Below, in pieces: positions 26,925-33,803 of a DNA stretch of 64,000 nucleotides. The stretch is from CALGLS01 sp965222105. Its GTDB lineage: Bacteria; Bacteroidota; Bacteroidia; Chitinophagales; Saprospiraceae. The stretch spans positions 6,014 through 70,013 of the forward strand of contig CBDCTQ010000008.1 in NCBI GenBank assembly GCA_965222105.1, given 5' to 3'. The position numbers were made by a program, and so were the translations under genes. The first letter of the stretch is position 1; each line of letters starts with the position of its first letter. Under the pieces are notes generated by a model. It worked only from the letters and a program-made list of their open reading frames with translations, was not told where the DNA came from and searched no databases.

Positions 26925-27040
26925 ATGAAGGACTATCGCCTGCATGGCGCGCATGAAGGCGGAGCGATACGCGTAGTGAACGGTGATAGTCCCCCGAATC
27001 GAGTTCGGGGCAGGCTTTCACTGGCGTAGTCCTTTATGGT
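26925..27040. repeat. Operon-internal intergenic repeat, copy 2, with REP palindrome
   Basis: ATGAAGGACTATCG (26925-26938) and GGCGTAGTCCTTTAT (27023-27037) are inverted ends; inside lies the palindrome CCCCGAATCGAGTTCGGGG (26992-27010). The 17-base core of that palindrome recurs at 38889-38905. Confidence 0.5.
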
Positions 27041-27047
27041 TGATTTA

Positions 27048-28001
27048 TTATTGATCTACTCCTGTTTTGTAAACTAAATTGATTCCAGGTTCGTATTTCG
27101 AGGCATCGTCGGCGAAGGTGGTGACTACTACCCCGCTTTCGATCTGATTAGCTACGTGGATGGCGCCCAATAAGTTGCCGGCGGCTGATGGGCTTATCAA
27201 GAGGCCTTCTTCGCGGGCCACTCGTTCTTTCAGATGGAATGCCGCCTCGGTATCTATCTCAATTTGGTGGTCGGCCAGGTTGGGGCTGTAGATGGCTGGT
27301 ACTTTTGCCGTTTCGAGGTGTTTCCAGCCTTCGAGGCCGTGCAGGGGGCTGTTGGGTTGAAGGGCGACCAATTCGATGTCGGAATTTAACGACCGGAGGC
27401 CTTCACCTGTACCGGTGAAGGTGCCGGTCGTTCCCAAAGCATTGACAAAATGAGTAGCTTGTCCTTCGGTTTGTTGCCATATTTCGGTGGCAGTTTGCAG
27501 ATGAGCCCGCCAGTTGTTATCGTTGGCGTACTGATCGGCGTAGTAGAACAAATCTGAATTCGCCTGGTAAAGTTGTTGTGCTTGTTGCTGGGCGCCATCG
27601 GTCGATTCTAAAGCGGACGTATAAATCAACTGGACACCCAGAGATTTCAATATTTTTTTTCGTTGTGGCGAGGCGTTTTCCGGAAGGCAAATAGTCACCG
27701 GGATGCCCAACATTGCACCAATAGTACCATAAGCGATCGCCGTGTTGCCGCTGGAAGCATCGAGAAGTGTTTTTCCTTTTCTCAGGGCTCCGGAGAGAAT
27801 GGCCTCTTTGATGATGTTGAACGCGGGACGGGATTTTACGCTGCCACCCAATTGTTGCCACTCCAACTTGGCGTAGATGGTTACTTTTGGTTTTTGAAAT
27901 ACACGGCTTATGCGAAACAGAGGTGTATTTCCAATTAAAGGGGCGATTTCGTTCAATCGCTGAACGAGGGCAGAAGGAATGGTTTTGACAAATGGTATCA
28001 T
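27048..28001 (-). CDS. cysM: PLP-dependent cysteine synthase (CysM/CysK family)
   Basis: The 317-residue enzyme has IGNTPLFRI, the PLP lysine in GGSVKSRPAF (Lys56), the substrate loop DASSGNTAIAYG, and the phosphate-binding segment ALGTTGTFTGTGEGL. It replaces the leaving group of an activated serine with sulfide. The absence of a long C-terminal regulatory domain and the company of CysO and Mec suggest that it uses thiocarboxylated CysO with O-phosphoserine, as M. tuberculosis CysM does; the acceptor itself cannot be read. The ATG at 28001 lies just after an attenuator; the frame stays open upstream only because it crosses the terminator hairpin. Confidence 0.9.
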   Translation of the reverse strand: MIPFVKTIPSALVQRLNEIAPLIGNTPLFRISRVFQKPKVTIYAKLEWQQLGGSVKSRPAFNIIKEAILSGALRKGKTLLDASSGNTAIAYGTIGAMLGIPVTICLPENASPQRKKILKSLGVQLIYTSALESTDGAQQQAQQLYQANSDLFYYADQYANDNNWRAHLQTATEIWQQTEGQATHFVNALGTTGTFTGTGEGLRSLNSDIELVALQPNSPLHGLEGWKHLETAKVPAIYSPNLADHQIEIDTEAAFHLKERVAREEGLLISPSAAGNLLGAIHVANQIESGVVVTTFADDASKYEPGINLVYKTGVDQ

Positions 28002-28035
28002 TGTTATTTGGATTTTATACTTGCCGCATGCAAAT

Positions 28036-28071
28036 GAAAAAGGCGCCTTCCCACATGAGGAAAGACGCCTT
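28036..28071 (-). terminator. Attenuator terminator 2, just before cysM
   Basis: On the minus strand AAGGCGTCTTTCC (28071-28059) and GGGAAGGCGCCTT (28052-28040) pair over 13 bp with two G-U pairs and a 6-base loop, followed by a run of five U. It lies between the six-Cys leader ORF and cysM and would end transcription when that leader is fully translated. Confidence 0.8.
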
Positions 28072-28105
28072 CTCGAAAAGATTCCAGTTACATACGATTG
28101 TGTTC

Positions 28106-28201
28106 TAGTCACTTTTCCATATCCGTATTCCTCCGTGGAAGCAGATGCAACAACAGCAACAACACCAATAGGCGGAATGGATATGTGGATATTTTTTCAT
28201 T
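28106..28201 (-). CDS. Cysteine leader peptide 2 (31 aa, seven Cys codons)
   Basis: The ORF begins MKKYPHIHSAYW and then has six consecutive cysteine codons (TGT TGT TGC TGT TGT TGC, 28165-28148), followed by Ile-Cys; it ends with TAG at 28108-28106. Seven Cys in 31 residues is far beyond chance. The terminator at 28036-28071 follows 35 bases after the stop. I read it as a leader whose translation senses charged tRNA-Cys. A weaker anti-terminator pairing is possible between GAGGAA inside the leader and TTCCTC in the terminator arm. Confidence refers to translation as a regulatory leader. Confidence 0.8.
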
Positions 28202-28215
28202 ATAAGTTGATTCTA

Positions 28216-28248
28216 AAAAAAAGAAACCCTTCCGGTGTGGAAAGGTTC
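28216..28248 (-). terminator. Attenuator terminator 1 (segments 3:4)
   Basis: On the minus strand AACCTTTCC (28248-28240), loop ACACC, GGAAGGGTT (28234-28226), then TCTTTTTTTT. The stem is 9 bp with one G-U pair, and the U run is eight long. Segment 3 can alternatively pair perfectly with segment 2, GGAAAGGTT at 28292-28284. Confidence 0.85.
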
Positions 28249-28283
28249 GGGATTATAATTTGTGTAATACAATAGCGAATTTG

Positions 28284-28302
28284 AACCTTTCCTTATGGAA
28301 GG
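28284..28302 (-). promoter_or_regulatory. Attenuator segments 1 and 2 (pause and anti-terminator strands)
   Basis: Segment 1, CCTTCC (28302-28297), overlaps the third Cys, Leu and Pro codons of leader peptide 1. Segment 2, GGAAAGGTT (28292-28284), begins directly after its stop codon. 1:2 pairs with one bulge, and 2:3 pairs over nine perfect bases. A ribosome stalled at the Cys codons would cover segment 1 and free 2:3, preventing the terminator. Confidence 0.75.
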
Positions 28303-28343
28303 CAACAACACCATTGCACGATATATGGGAAAAAGTTGTTCAT
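28293..28343 (-). CDS. Cysteine leader peptide 1 (16 aa, three consecutive Cys codons)
   Basis: The short ORF reads MNNFFPYIVQWCCCLP and stops with TAA at 28295-28293. The Cys codons occupy 28310-28302. The Trp-Cys-Cys-Cys word is shared with leader 2, suggesting duplication of a leader-attenuator unit. It starts about five bases downstream of the transcription start predicted from the promoter at 28353-28384, so translation would be nearly leaderless. Confidence 0.8.
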   Translation of the reverse strand: MNNFFPYIVQWCCCLP

Positions 28344-28352
28344 AATGTATAC

Positions 28353-28384
28353 CAAAGCTATTGGTTATTGGATAAAGATGCAAG
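28353..28384 (-). promoter_or_regulatory. Promoter of the cysteine operon
   Basis: On the minus strand CTTG (28384-28381), a 20-base spacer and TAGCTTTG (28360-28353) match the Bacteroidota promoter with one mismatch. It lies just upstream of leader peptide 1 and downstream of the mqnA stop. I see no comparable promoter between the first terminator and leader 2, so both attenuators should act on one transcript. Confidence 0.7.
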
Positions 28385-28505
28385 CAATGAGGGGTGGTTT
28401 TGGCGGAGTGTCGGTAAAAATACCTTTTTTGGGTTAGGGAAATTTGCCTTCGATCACTCACATAATAGTAATATTTTGCTTTTTAACTTGTTGATTTATA
28501 AAAAT

Positions 28506-29270
28506 TTAAGGATGTTCCACCATTTTTTCCGGGCGAATTAAAGACAAAAACAAATCAAGAGCCTTTTTCTTGCCGTTGTCCAACTGATAGGAAATATGGG
28601 TTGAAAAATATTCTTCCAGGTCAAATTGGGGTTGAGGCCGGGGAAGCAAATAAACCAATTTGGGTATGGAGGCAATGCCATTGGCCAGGGCATTATTGAA
28701 CCGCTCCAAAAATTCCGACGAAAGCGGAGCAGTACTCACCCAGGCCGCAAAGACAAATGGCAGACCGGTGTGGCGCTTCCAGACTTCTCCCAGGTCGTAA
28801 TGATGCGGATGCTTTGTCTCCAGGCCAATAGCCCGATCGCCAATGACCAGGGCAGCCCGTTTCCCGGAAATCCGGCTGATGAATCCTTCCTGTGCCGGAA
28901 CCAACTTTGGCGACAGCTTCCAAAAATCCTGTAACAATACCCTCACGAGTTGCACACTGGTACGTGAGTGCGGATCCAACAATAGTTCTTCTACTTCCTC
29001 AAGTGGGCAATCACTGTAAATAGCCACGGTACGGACGGGACCGTCGCTTCCTATACAATAGTCCGATATCAGGTGCCATTCGGGCAATTGGGGAATTGTA
29101 GCCACAGGCACCAATCCGAGCTGGGCACGTCCGTCGAGGAGTTTGTTGGCACAGACGGCGGGGATGTCCAGTTGCAGGTCGATCCATTGTTCTATATCGT
29201 CCTGTAAAAGACCATATAGCAGCGGTTTTGTATTGAGGTAGCTGACGGCGGTCACTTTTATTTTGGTCAT
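28506..29270 (-). CDS. mqnA: Chorismate dehydratase (futalosine pathway)
   Basis: MqnA converts chorismate to 3-enolpyruvylbenzoate, the entry step of the futalosine route to menaquinone. The 254-residue protein opens with KVTAVSYLNTKPLLYGL and has DGRAQLGLVPVATIPQLPEW, SRTSVQLVRVLLQDFW and GDRAIGLE, all typical of the MqnA/MqnD periplasmic-binding-like fold; the SYLNTKP motif favours MqnA. Its start overlaps the phosphatase gene by 4 bases, and mqnE is next upstream, so the three form one operon. Confidence 0.9.
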   Translation of the reverse strand: MTKIKVTAVSYLNTKPLLYGLLQDDIEQWIDLQLDIPAVCANKLLDGRAQLGLVPVATIPQLPEWHLISDYCIGSDGPVRTVAIYSDCPLEEVEELLLDPHSRTSVQLVRVLLQDFWKLSPKLVPAQEGFISRISGKRAALVIGDRAIGLETKHPHHYDLGEVWKRHTGLPFVFAAWVSTAPLSSEFLERFNNALANGIASIPKLVYLLPRPQPQFDLEEYFSTHISYQLDNGKKKALDLFLSLIRPEKMVEHP

Positions 29271-29881
29271 AACTGGTCGAGGTGTCTGGTATCGTTTCTA
29301 AGTTGGAGGCGGGTGTGTCCGTTTTCAAAGACCACCTTGTACAATCCGGTGTTGGAGTGGTTGAACTGTTCCATTTCATGAAGGCCGACGCCGTGCAGGA
29401 TGGTCATCAGGCAACGGATACTTCTTCCATGTGAACAGATCAATATTCGGGGAGCATCTTGTTGTTTGAGTCTTTCGACAAATCCGGTGAGGCGTTCCAT
29501 CAGTTGAGCGGCACTTTCTCCTTTATCGGCACTTACCTCATAATTGCCGGCGGCCCACTGTGAGGTGATCTTGCGGTAGGCTTTTTTCAATTCCGGTGAG
29601 GAGGGCTGCCCTTCATAAATGCCCCAGTTGATTTCGTTGATGGAGGCATCCCGGAATACGGGCACACCTTGTTGAGCAAAGGGCGCTACCGTCATCCGGG
29701 TGCGTTGGAGGGCGGAGGTGATGACCTTGTCGAACGGCAAGGACCGATACATACGGTGAAAAGCCATTGACTGCCGGATGCCTTTGGCACTGAGTGGAGC
29801 ATCGATTCCACTACCTTGTACAATGCCCGATTCGTTGTAGGCCGTTGCGCCGTGCCGTATGAAATACCATTCTTTTCGCAT
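29267..29881 (-). CDS. Histidine phosphatase superfamily protein
   Basis: The 204-residue enzyme carries the RHG catalytic motif (WYFIRHGATAYNESG), the second His in ILICSHGRSIRCLM, and EINWGIYEGQ. These fit the phosphoglycerate-mutase-like phosphatase branch (CobC/GpmB-like). It overlaps mqnE by one base and mqnA by four, so it is translationally coupled within a menaquinone operon. No phosphatase step is known to me between MqnA and MqnE products, so its substrate may be a side product or an unrelated phosphometabolite. Confidence 0.85.
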   Translation of the reverse strand: MRKEWYFIRHGATAYNESGIVQGSGIDAPLSAKGIRQSMAFHRMYRSLPFDKVITSALQRTRMTVAPFAQQGVPVFRDASINEINWGIYEGQPSSPELKKAYRKITSQWAAGNYEVSADKGESAAQLMERLTGFVERLKQQDAPRILICSHGRSIRCLMTILHGVGLHEMEQFNHSNTGLYKVVFENGHTRLQLRNDTRHLDQL

Positions 29882-31089
29882 TAGCTTTCTTTTTGGTTGA
29901 CAACAGGTAAGGCGACATAGCCTTTGTACACCTCTTCATCTGGGAAGACGTGCTCAGTATAGTCGTGGATGACGTTGTAGAGGGTATCCCGCTCCAGTGG
30001 CTGGCGGTCGACGGCCCTTATGAGGTTGACCAGTTCGCGGGTACTCATGACAGGTGTTTGTTCTTCGGAGCCGGCCATCGTATATATTTTGGTGGTGTCG
30101 TCGATGGTACCGTCGATGTCGTCGACGCCATAGGCCAGCAGTAGTTGTGCGATGTGTCGACCTATCATGGGCCAGTAGGCTTTTAGATGAGGAAAATTGT
30201 CGAGGTAGATGCGGCTGATGGCGTAGTTGCGGAGGTCTTCAACGACCGTCGATTCGGCGACGTGGGACATTTGGTTGTCTTTGTTTCTGAATTTAAGGGG
30301 TATGAATGTCTGGAATCCACCGGTACGGTCCTGCAATTGGCGCAGGGCTTCGAGGTGGTGGATGCGGTGCTCGTATTTTTCGATGTGGCCGTAGAGCATG
30401 GTGGCATTGGAACGTTGGCCCATTTGGTGCCATATTTCGTGGATGCGCAGCCACTGGTCGCCCGTACATTTACCGCCAGCGATCTGGTCGCGTATGTCGG
30501 GGTGGAATATTTCGGCGCCTCCACCTGGTATGGAATCGAGGCCGGCTTCTTTCATCTGGCGCATCCCTTCTTCGTAAGAGACTTTTGCCTTTTTGAAAAT
30601 GTAGTGAAACTCGACAGGGGTAAGTGCTTTTATATGAAGTGTTGGCCGGTGACTTTTGATGGCTTTGAAAAGGTCAGTATAAAAAGCCAGGTCGTACTGA
30701 GGCAAAACCCCACCAACGATGTGGACTTCCGTTACGGGTTGATCGTCGTATTTTTTGATGATGTCCATCATGTCGTCCAGGGAATATTCCCAGCCCTCTT
30801 CCCGTTTTTTAATGAGTCGGGAATAGGAGCAAAAGGTGCAGGTGTAGAGACAGACGTTGGTGGGTTCCAGGTGGAAGTTGCGGTTGAAGTAGGTTTTGTC
30901 GCCGTGTCGTTGTTCTCGGATGTGATTGGCCAGCAGGCCGAGATAGGGCAAGGGGGCGGTTTCGAAAAGGGTGTTGCCCTCGGCTTCGGTTATCCGCTCC
31001 TGATCCATTACTTTGTCGGCGATGGAGATCAATTGCCGAGGCAGCGAATCGACAGTAAGTAAGTCGAGCAGGTCTTGTTTTGTTTGCAT
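29881..31089 (-). CDS. mqnE: Aminofutalosine synthase (radical SAM)
   Basis: MqnE joins 3-enolpyruvylbenzoate to S-adenosylmethionine to give aminofutalosine. The 402-residue protein shows the radical-SAM cluster motif C-x3-C-x2-C in LEPTNVCLYTCTFCSYSR. It also has VHIVGGVLPQYDLAFY, IKALTPVEFHYIFK and GLDSIPGGGAEIFHPDIR, and the C-terminal segment YGVDDIDGTIDDTTKI, which together separate MqnE from MqnC. First gene of the mqnE-phosphatase-mqnA operon, whose products act early in menaquinone synthesis in the cytoplasm. Confidence 0.93.
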   Translation of the reverse strand: MQTKQDLLDLLTVDSLPRQLISIADKVMDQERITEAEGNTLFETAPLPYLGLLANHIREQRHGDKTYFNRNFHLEPTNVCLYTCTFCSYSRLIKKREEGWEYSLDDMMDIIKKYDDQPVTEVHIVGGVLPQYDLAFYTDLFKAIKSHRPTLHIKALTPVEFHYIFKKAKVSYEEGMRQMKEAGLDSIPGGGAEIFHPDIRDQIAGGKCTGDQWLRIHEIWHQMGQRSNATMLYGHIEKYEHRIHHLEALRQLQDRTGGFQTFIPLKFRNKDNQMSHVAESTVVEDLRNYAISRIYLDNFPHLKAYWPMIGRHIAQLLLAYGVDDIDGTIDDTTKIYTMAGSEEQTPVMSTRELVNLIRAVDRQPLERDTLYNVIHDYTEHVFPDEEVYKGYVALPVVNQKES

Positions 31090-31199
31090 ATCTTAGCAGT
31101 TCTGAATGGAAGCACAAATATAGTCAAGTAACTAATAGCACAACAAAGTTGGGGATGATTGGGTTGTTGGGAAGGGGGTGAAATTTTTTATATTGTAAC

Positions 31200-32102
31200 A
31201 TGACGCTGTCCATTTTGATACCGATATATAATGAGAACGTGACAAAATTGGTGGAAGACCTATGTGGGCAGGCCCGCAAGGTGGTCGATTTTGAAATATT
31301 GTGCTTTGACGATGGATCGAATATTGAACATAAGCAATTGAACCGGCCTCTGGGTCGCATTGAAGAAGTACGGTATGAGGAGATGGACGACAATCAGGGG
31401 CGTTCGCGGATAAGAAATTTGCTGGCCGATGCCGCCCGGGCCCAGTATTTGCTGTTTATGGATGGAGACTCGAAGGTGATTCGGCCCGATTATGTGTCTA
31501 CTTACGTAAATGCGCTTTCGGCAGAAACGTTGTTGTATGGCGGTCGTTGTTATGAGAGGGAGCCTCCGGCAGATAAGCGATATTTTTTGCATTGGTTGTA
31601 TGGCACCGAACGGGAACAACAGCCGGTAGCACAGAGAATAGAACAGCCGTACCACTCTTTTATGACCAATAATTTTTTGATGCCGGCGGCCCTGTTTCAC
31701 ACCATCCGGTTTGATGAATGTCTGACCCAATACGGTCATGAAGATACGCTGTTTGGCATGGCGTTGCGCCACCGGAAGATTCCAATTCGGCACCTCGACA
31801 ATCCTCTGGAACACGCGGGCCTGGAAGTGGCGGAGGTGTTTTTGGCGAAAGCCAGGAAAGCTGTTGAAAATTTGCAGAAATTATCGGCGGCCGACAAACC
31901 GGTGGAGACGCGATTGTTGAAGGCCTTCCGGCAAATGAAGCGGTGGGGGCTGGCCGGGTTGTATTTGACTTGTTTTGATTTATTCGAAAAACGTATGTAT
32001 GATAATTTGATGTCGAACCGGCCTTCGCTGCGGGTTTTTGATTTTTATAAATTGGGGTTGTTGGCGAGGATGGATCGACAGAATATTGCGCCATTGCTCT
32101 AA
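31200..32102 (+). CDS. Glycosyltransferase family 2 (GT-A fold)
   Basis: The 300-residue enzyme has the nucleotide-binding start MTLSILIPIYNENVTKL, the DXD-type motif LLFMDGDSKVIRPDY, and the acceptor-side NNFLMPAALFHTIRFDECLTQYGHEDTLFG. The last is the ED-containing loop found in family 2 enzymes. No membrane segment is evident, so it is likely cytoplasmic or peripheral. It probably acts in surface polysaccharide or glycolipid assembly. It lies 110 bases from the divergent mqnE gene. Confidence 0.85.
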   Translation: MTLSILIPIYNENVTKLVEDLCGQARKVVDFEILCFDDGSNIEHKQLNRPLGRIEEVRYEEMDDNQGRSRIRNLLADAARAQYLLFMDGDSKVIRPDYVSTYVNALSAETLLYGGRCYEREPPADKRYFLHWLYGTEREQQPVAQRIEQPYHSFMTNNFLMPAALFHTIRFDECLTQYGHEDTLFGMALRHRKIPIRHLDNPLEHAGLEVAEVFLAKARKAVENLQKLSAADKPVETRLLKAFRQMKRWGLAGLYLTCFDLFEKRMYDNLMSNRPSLRVFDFYKLGLLARMDRQNIAPLL

Positions 32103-32228
32103 AAAGTAGTGTTGGCTTTCATTTTTTTTCGAGGAAGTTTTGTAACTTTCCCGCAGTTTCGGAAAAATTGGCCAGTGCAATGGGAAGCGATGTTGCTTTC
32201 TGCATTGAATATTAAAATTTGCTCTTTC

Positions 32229-33071
32229 ATGGACGCTTTTATCGACTATTTTTCCGACATGCCCTCCTCTCACCGGTCTGCCCTGCTGATAGGCGGACTG
32301 ACGATTTTCTTTTTGATAGAAAATGCGGCGCCATTGTTTGCGCTGAAGTACGACCGGTTTCGGCATACGGTGCTGAATTTGTTTTTTACCGCTACTACGG
32401 TTCTCATCAATTTCGCGATGGCCTTTTTATTGGTTATGTCTGCCGATTGGGTGGTGGCGCACTCCTTTGGGCTGATCCAATGGGTTGCAATGCCGTTGTT
32501 GCTGAAAGCCTTTGTCGGTTTGTTGCTGTTGGACTTGTTGGGGGCCTGGTTGCCGCACTGGGTCGAACATCATGTGAAATGGATGTGGAAGTTTCACCTG
32601 GTTCATCATTCCGACCAGAATATCGACACGACTTCAGCCAACCGGCACCATCCGGGAGAGAGCGTGATCCGGTTTGTGTTTACGCTGGCAGCAGTGTGGC
32701 TGGTAGGGGCTCCGATGTGGTTGGTGTTTTTGTATCAGACCATGTCGTTGGTACTCACCCAGTTCAACCACTCCAATATCAATATGCCGAAGTGGCTGGA
32801 CAATGCGATATTATTGTTATTTTGCACTCCAAATATGCACCGGATCCACCACCATTACCGCCAGCCGTACAGCGATACCAACTATGGAAATATTTTTTCG
32901 TTTTGGGACCGGCTGTTCGGTACTTTTGCTATGGTAGACAATCGCAAACTGGTGTATGGAGTGGATACTCATATGGATAAGAAAGAAGCGACTGATGTGG
33001 TTTATCTTCTCAAGATTCCTTTTTTGCCGTACCGGCCTTCGATTAAATACGAGGAGCCGGAGCAACTGTAA
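32229..33071 (+). CDS. Sterol desaturase/fatty acid hydroxylase family membrane protein
   Basis: The 280-residue protein has at least four transmembrane segments and the eight-histidine di-iron pattern: HLVHHSDQNIDTTSANRHHP in the middle and HRIHHHYRQPYSDTNYG near the C-terminus. This is the fatty acid hydroxylase superfamily, which adds OH or a double bond to lipids. The substrate could be an ornithine lipid, sphingolipid or sterol-like molecule; it is not deducible. The ATG at 32229 is chosen because the upstream extension to 32109 is unlike the family. Confidence 0.88.
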   Translation: MDAFIDYFSDMPSSHRSALLIGGLTIFFLIENAAPLFALKYDRFRHTVLNLFFTATTVLINFAMAFLLVMSADWVVAHSFGLIQWVAMPLLLKAFVGLLLLDLLGAWLPHWVEHHVKWMWKFHLVHHSDQNIDTTSANRHHPGESVIRFVFTLAAVWLVGAPMWLVFLYQTMSLVLTQFNHSNINMPKWLDNAILLLFCTPNMHRIHHHYRQPYSDTNYGNIFSFWDRLFGTFAMVDNRKLVYGVDTHMDKKEATDVVYLLKIPFLPYRPSIKYEEPEQL

Positions 33072-33083
33072 CAACTTTTAGTT

Positions 33084-33701
33084 ATGACCAGCAACCCTGA
33101 GCGAGTCGTGCAACGGAGCACCCGGTTTCATCCGTACAAGATATTTCTGACGTTGGTACTGGCGGGGATCACTGTGTTGTTTTTGGCGTTTTCGGTGGCC
33201 TATGTGTACAGCAGGGTGCAGCTCGGAGGGGTTCCTCCGGTGAAGCTGCCGGGGCTGTTTATTTTCAATACGCTGCTGCTGGTGGGGAGTAGTGCGACCA
33301 TTTGGTGGGCCAACCAATGTTATCAAAAAGACAAGACAGAGGCTTATCAATTGGCGCTGGGAGTTACGATCGCGTTGACGGTGGCGTTTGTTGTGTTGCA
33401 GTTATTTGGCTGGCAGCAGTTGTTTCGGCAAGAGGTATTTCTGACGAGTAGTACGCTTACTTCGTATTTGTATGTGATATCAGCGTTGCACTTTATGCAT
33501 GTGTTGGCGGGGTTGCCATTTTTGATCCTGTTTTTAGCAATTGCGCGCAAGCGAATGAAAGAGCCGGTGAGTGTATTGGTGTATTTTTCAGATCCGGAAA
33601 AGCGGATGAAGCTGAAATTGCTGACGATCTACTGGCATTTTCTGGATGTTCTTTGGATTTATTTGGTGGTGTTCTTTTTGGTGAATTGGTTGATTGGGTG
33701 A
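33084..33701 (+). CDS. Heme-copper oxidase subunit III family protein
   Basis: Five transmembrane helices in 205 residues, with FHPYKIFLTLVLAGITVLFL at the start and the family-specific LYVISALHFMHVLAGLPFL and LTIYWHFLDVLWIYLVVFFL. The HFMHVLAG and WHFLDVLW words are diagnostic of cytochrome oxidase subunit III-like proteins. The gene lies apart from other oxidase subunits, 12 bases after the hydroxylase gene, so the two may be co-transcribed. Confidence 0.88.
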   Translation: MTSNPERVVQRSTRFHPYKIFLTLVLAGITVLFLAFSVAYVYSRVQLGGVPPVKLPGLFIFNTLLLVGSSATIWWANQCYQKDKTEAYQLALGVTIALTVAFVVLQLFGWQQLFRQEVFLTSSTLTSYLYVISALHFMHVLAGLPFLILFLAIARKRMKEPVSVLVYFSDPEKRMKLKLLTIYWHFLDVLWIYLVVFFLVNWLIG

Positions 33702-33803
33702 TAGGATCAGTTCTCATCCCCAGATAGGATGAAGTCCTCACGCGCGCCCTTGTCCCTAAAGGCATTCATCCTGCGTTCACCCTTTTTTGGTGATGAGCTT
33801 TAC

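Noticed and set aside
28213..28461. 82-codon minus-strand ORF across the first cysteine attenuator
   Set aside because: It reads through the promoter and terminator stem in a different frame from the leader peptide and has no family features.
30187..31062. 291-codon plus-strand ORF antisense to mqnE
   Set aside because: The minus strand encodes an unmistakable radical-SAM enzyme; the plus-strand product has no family features.
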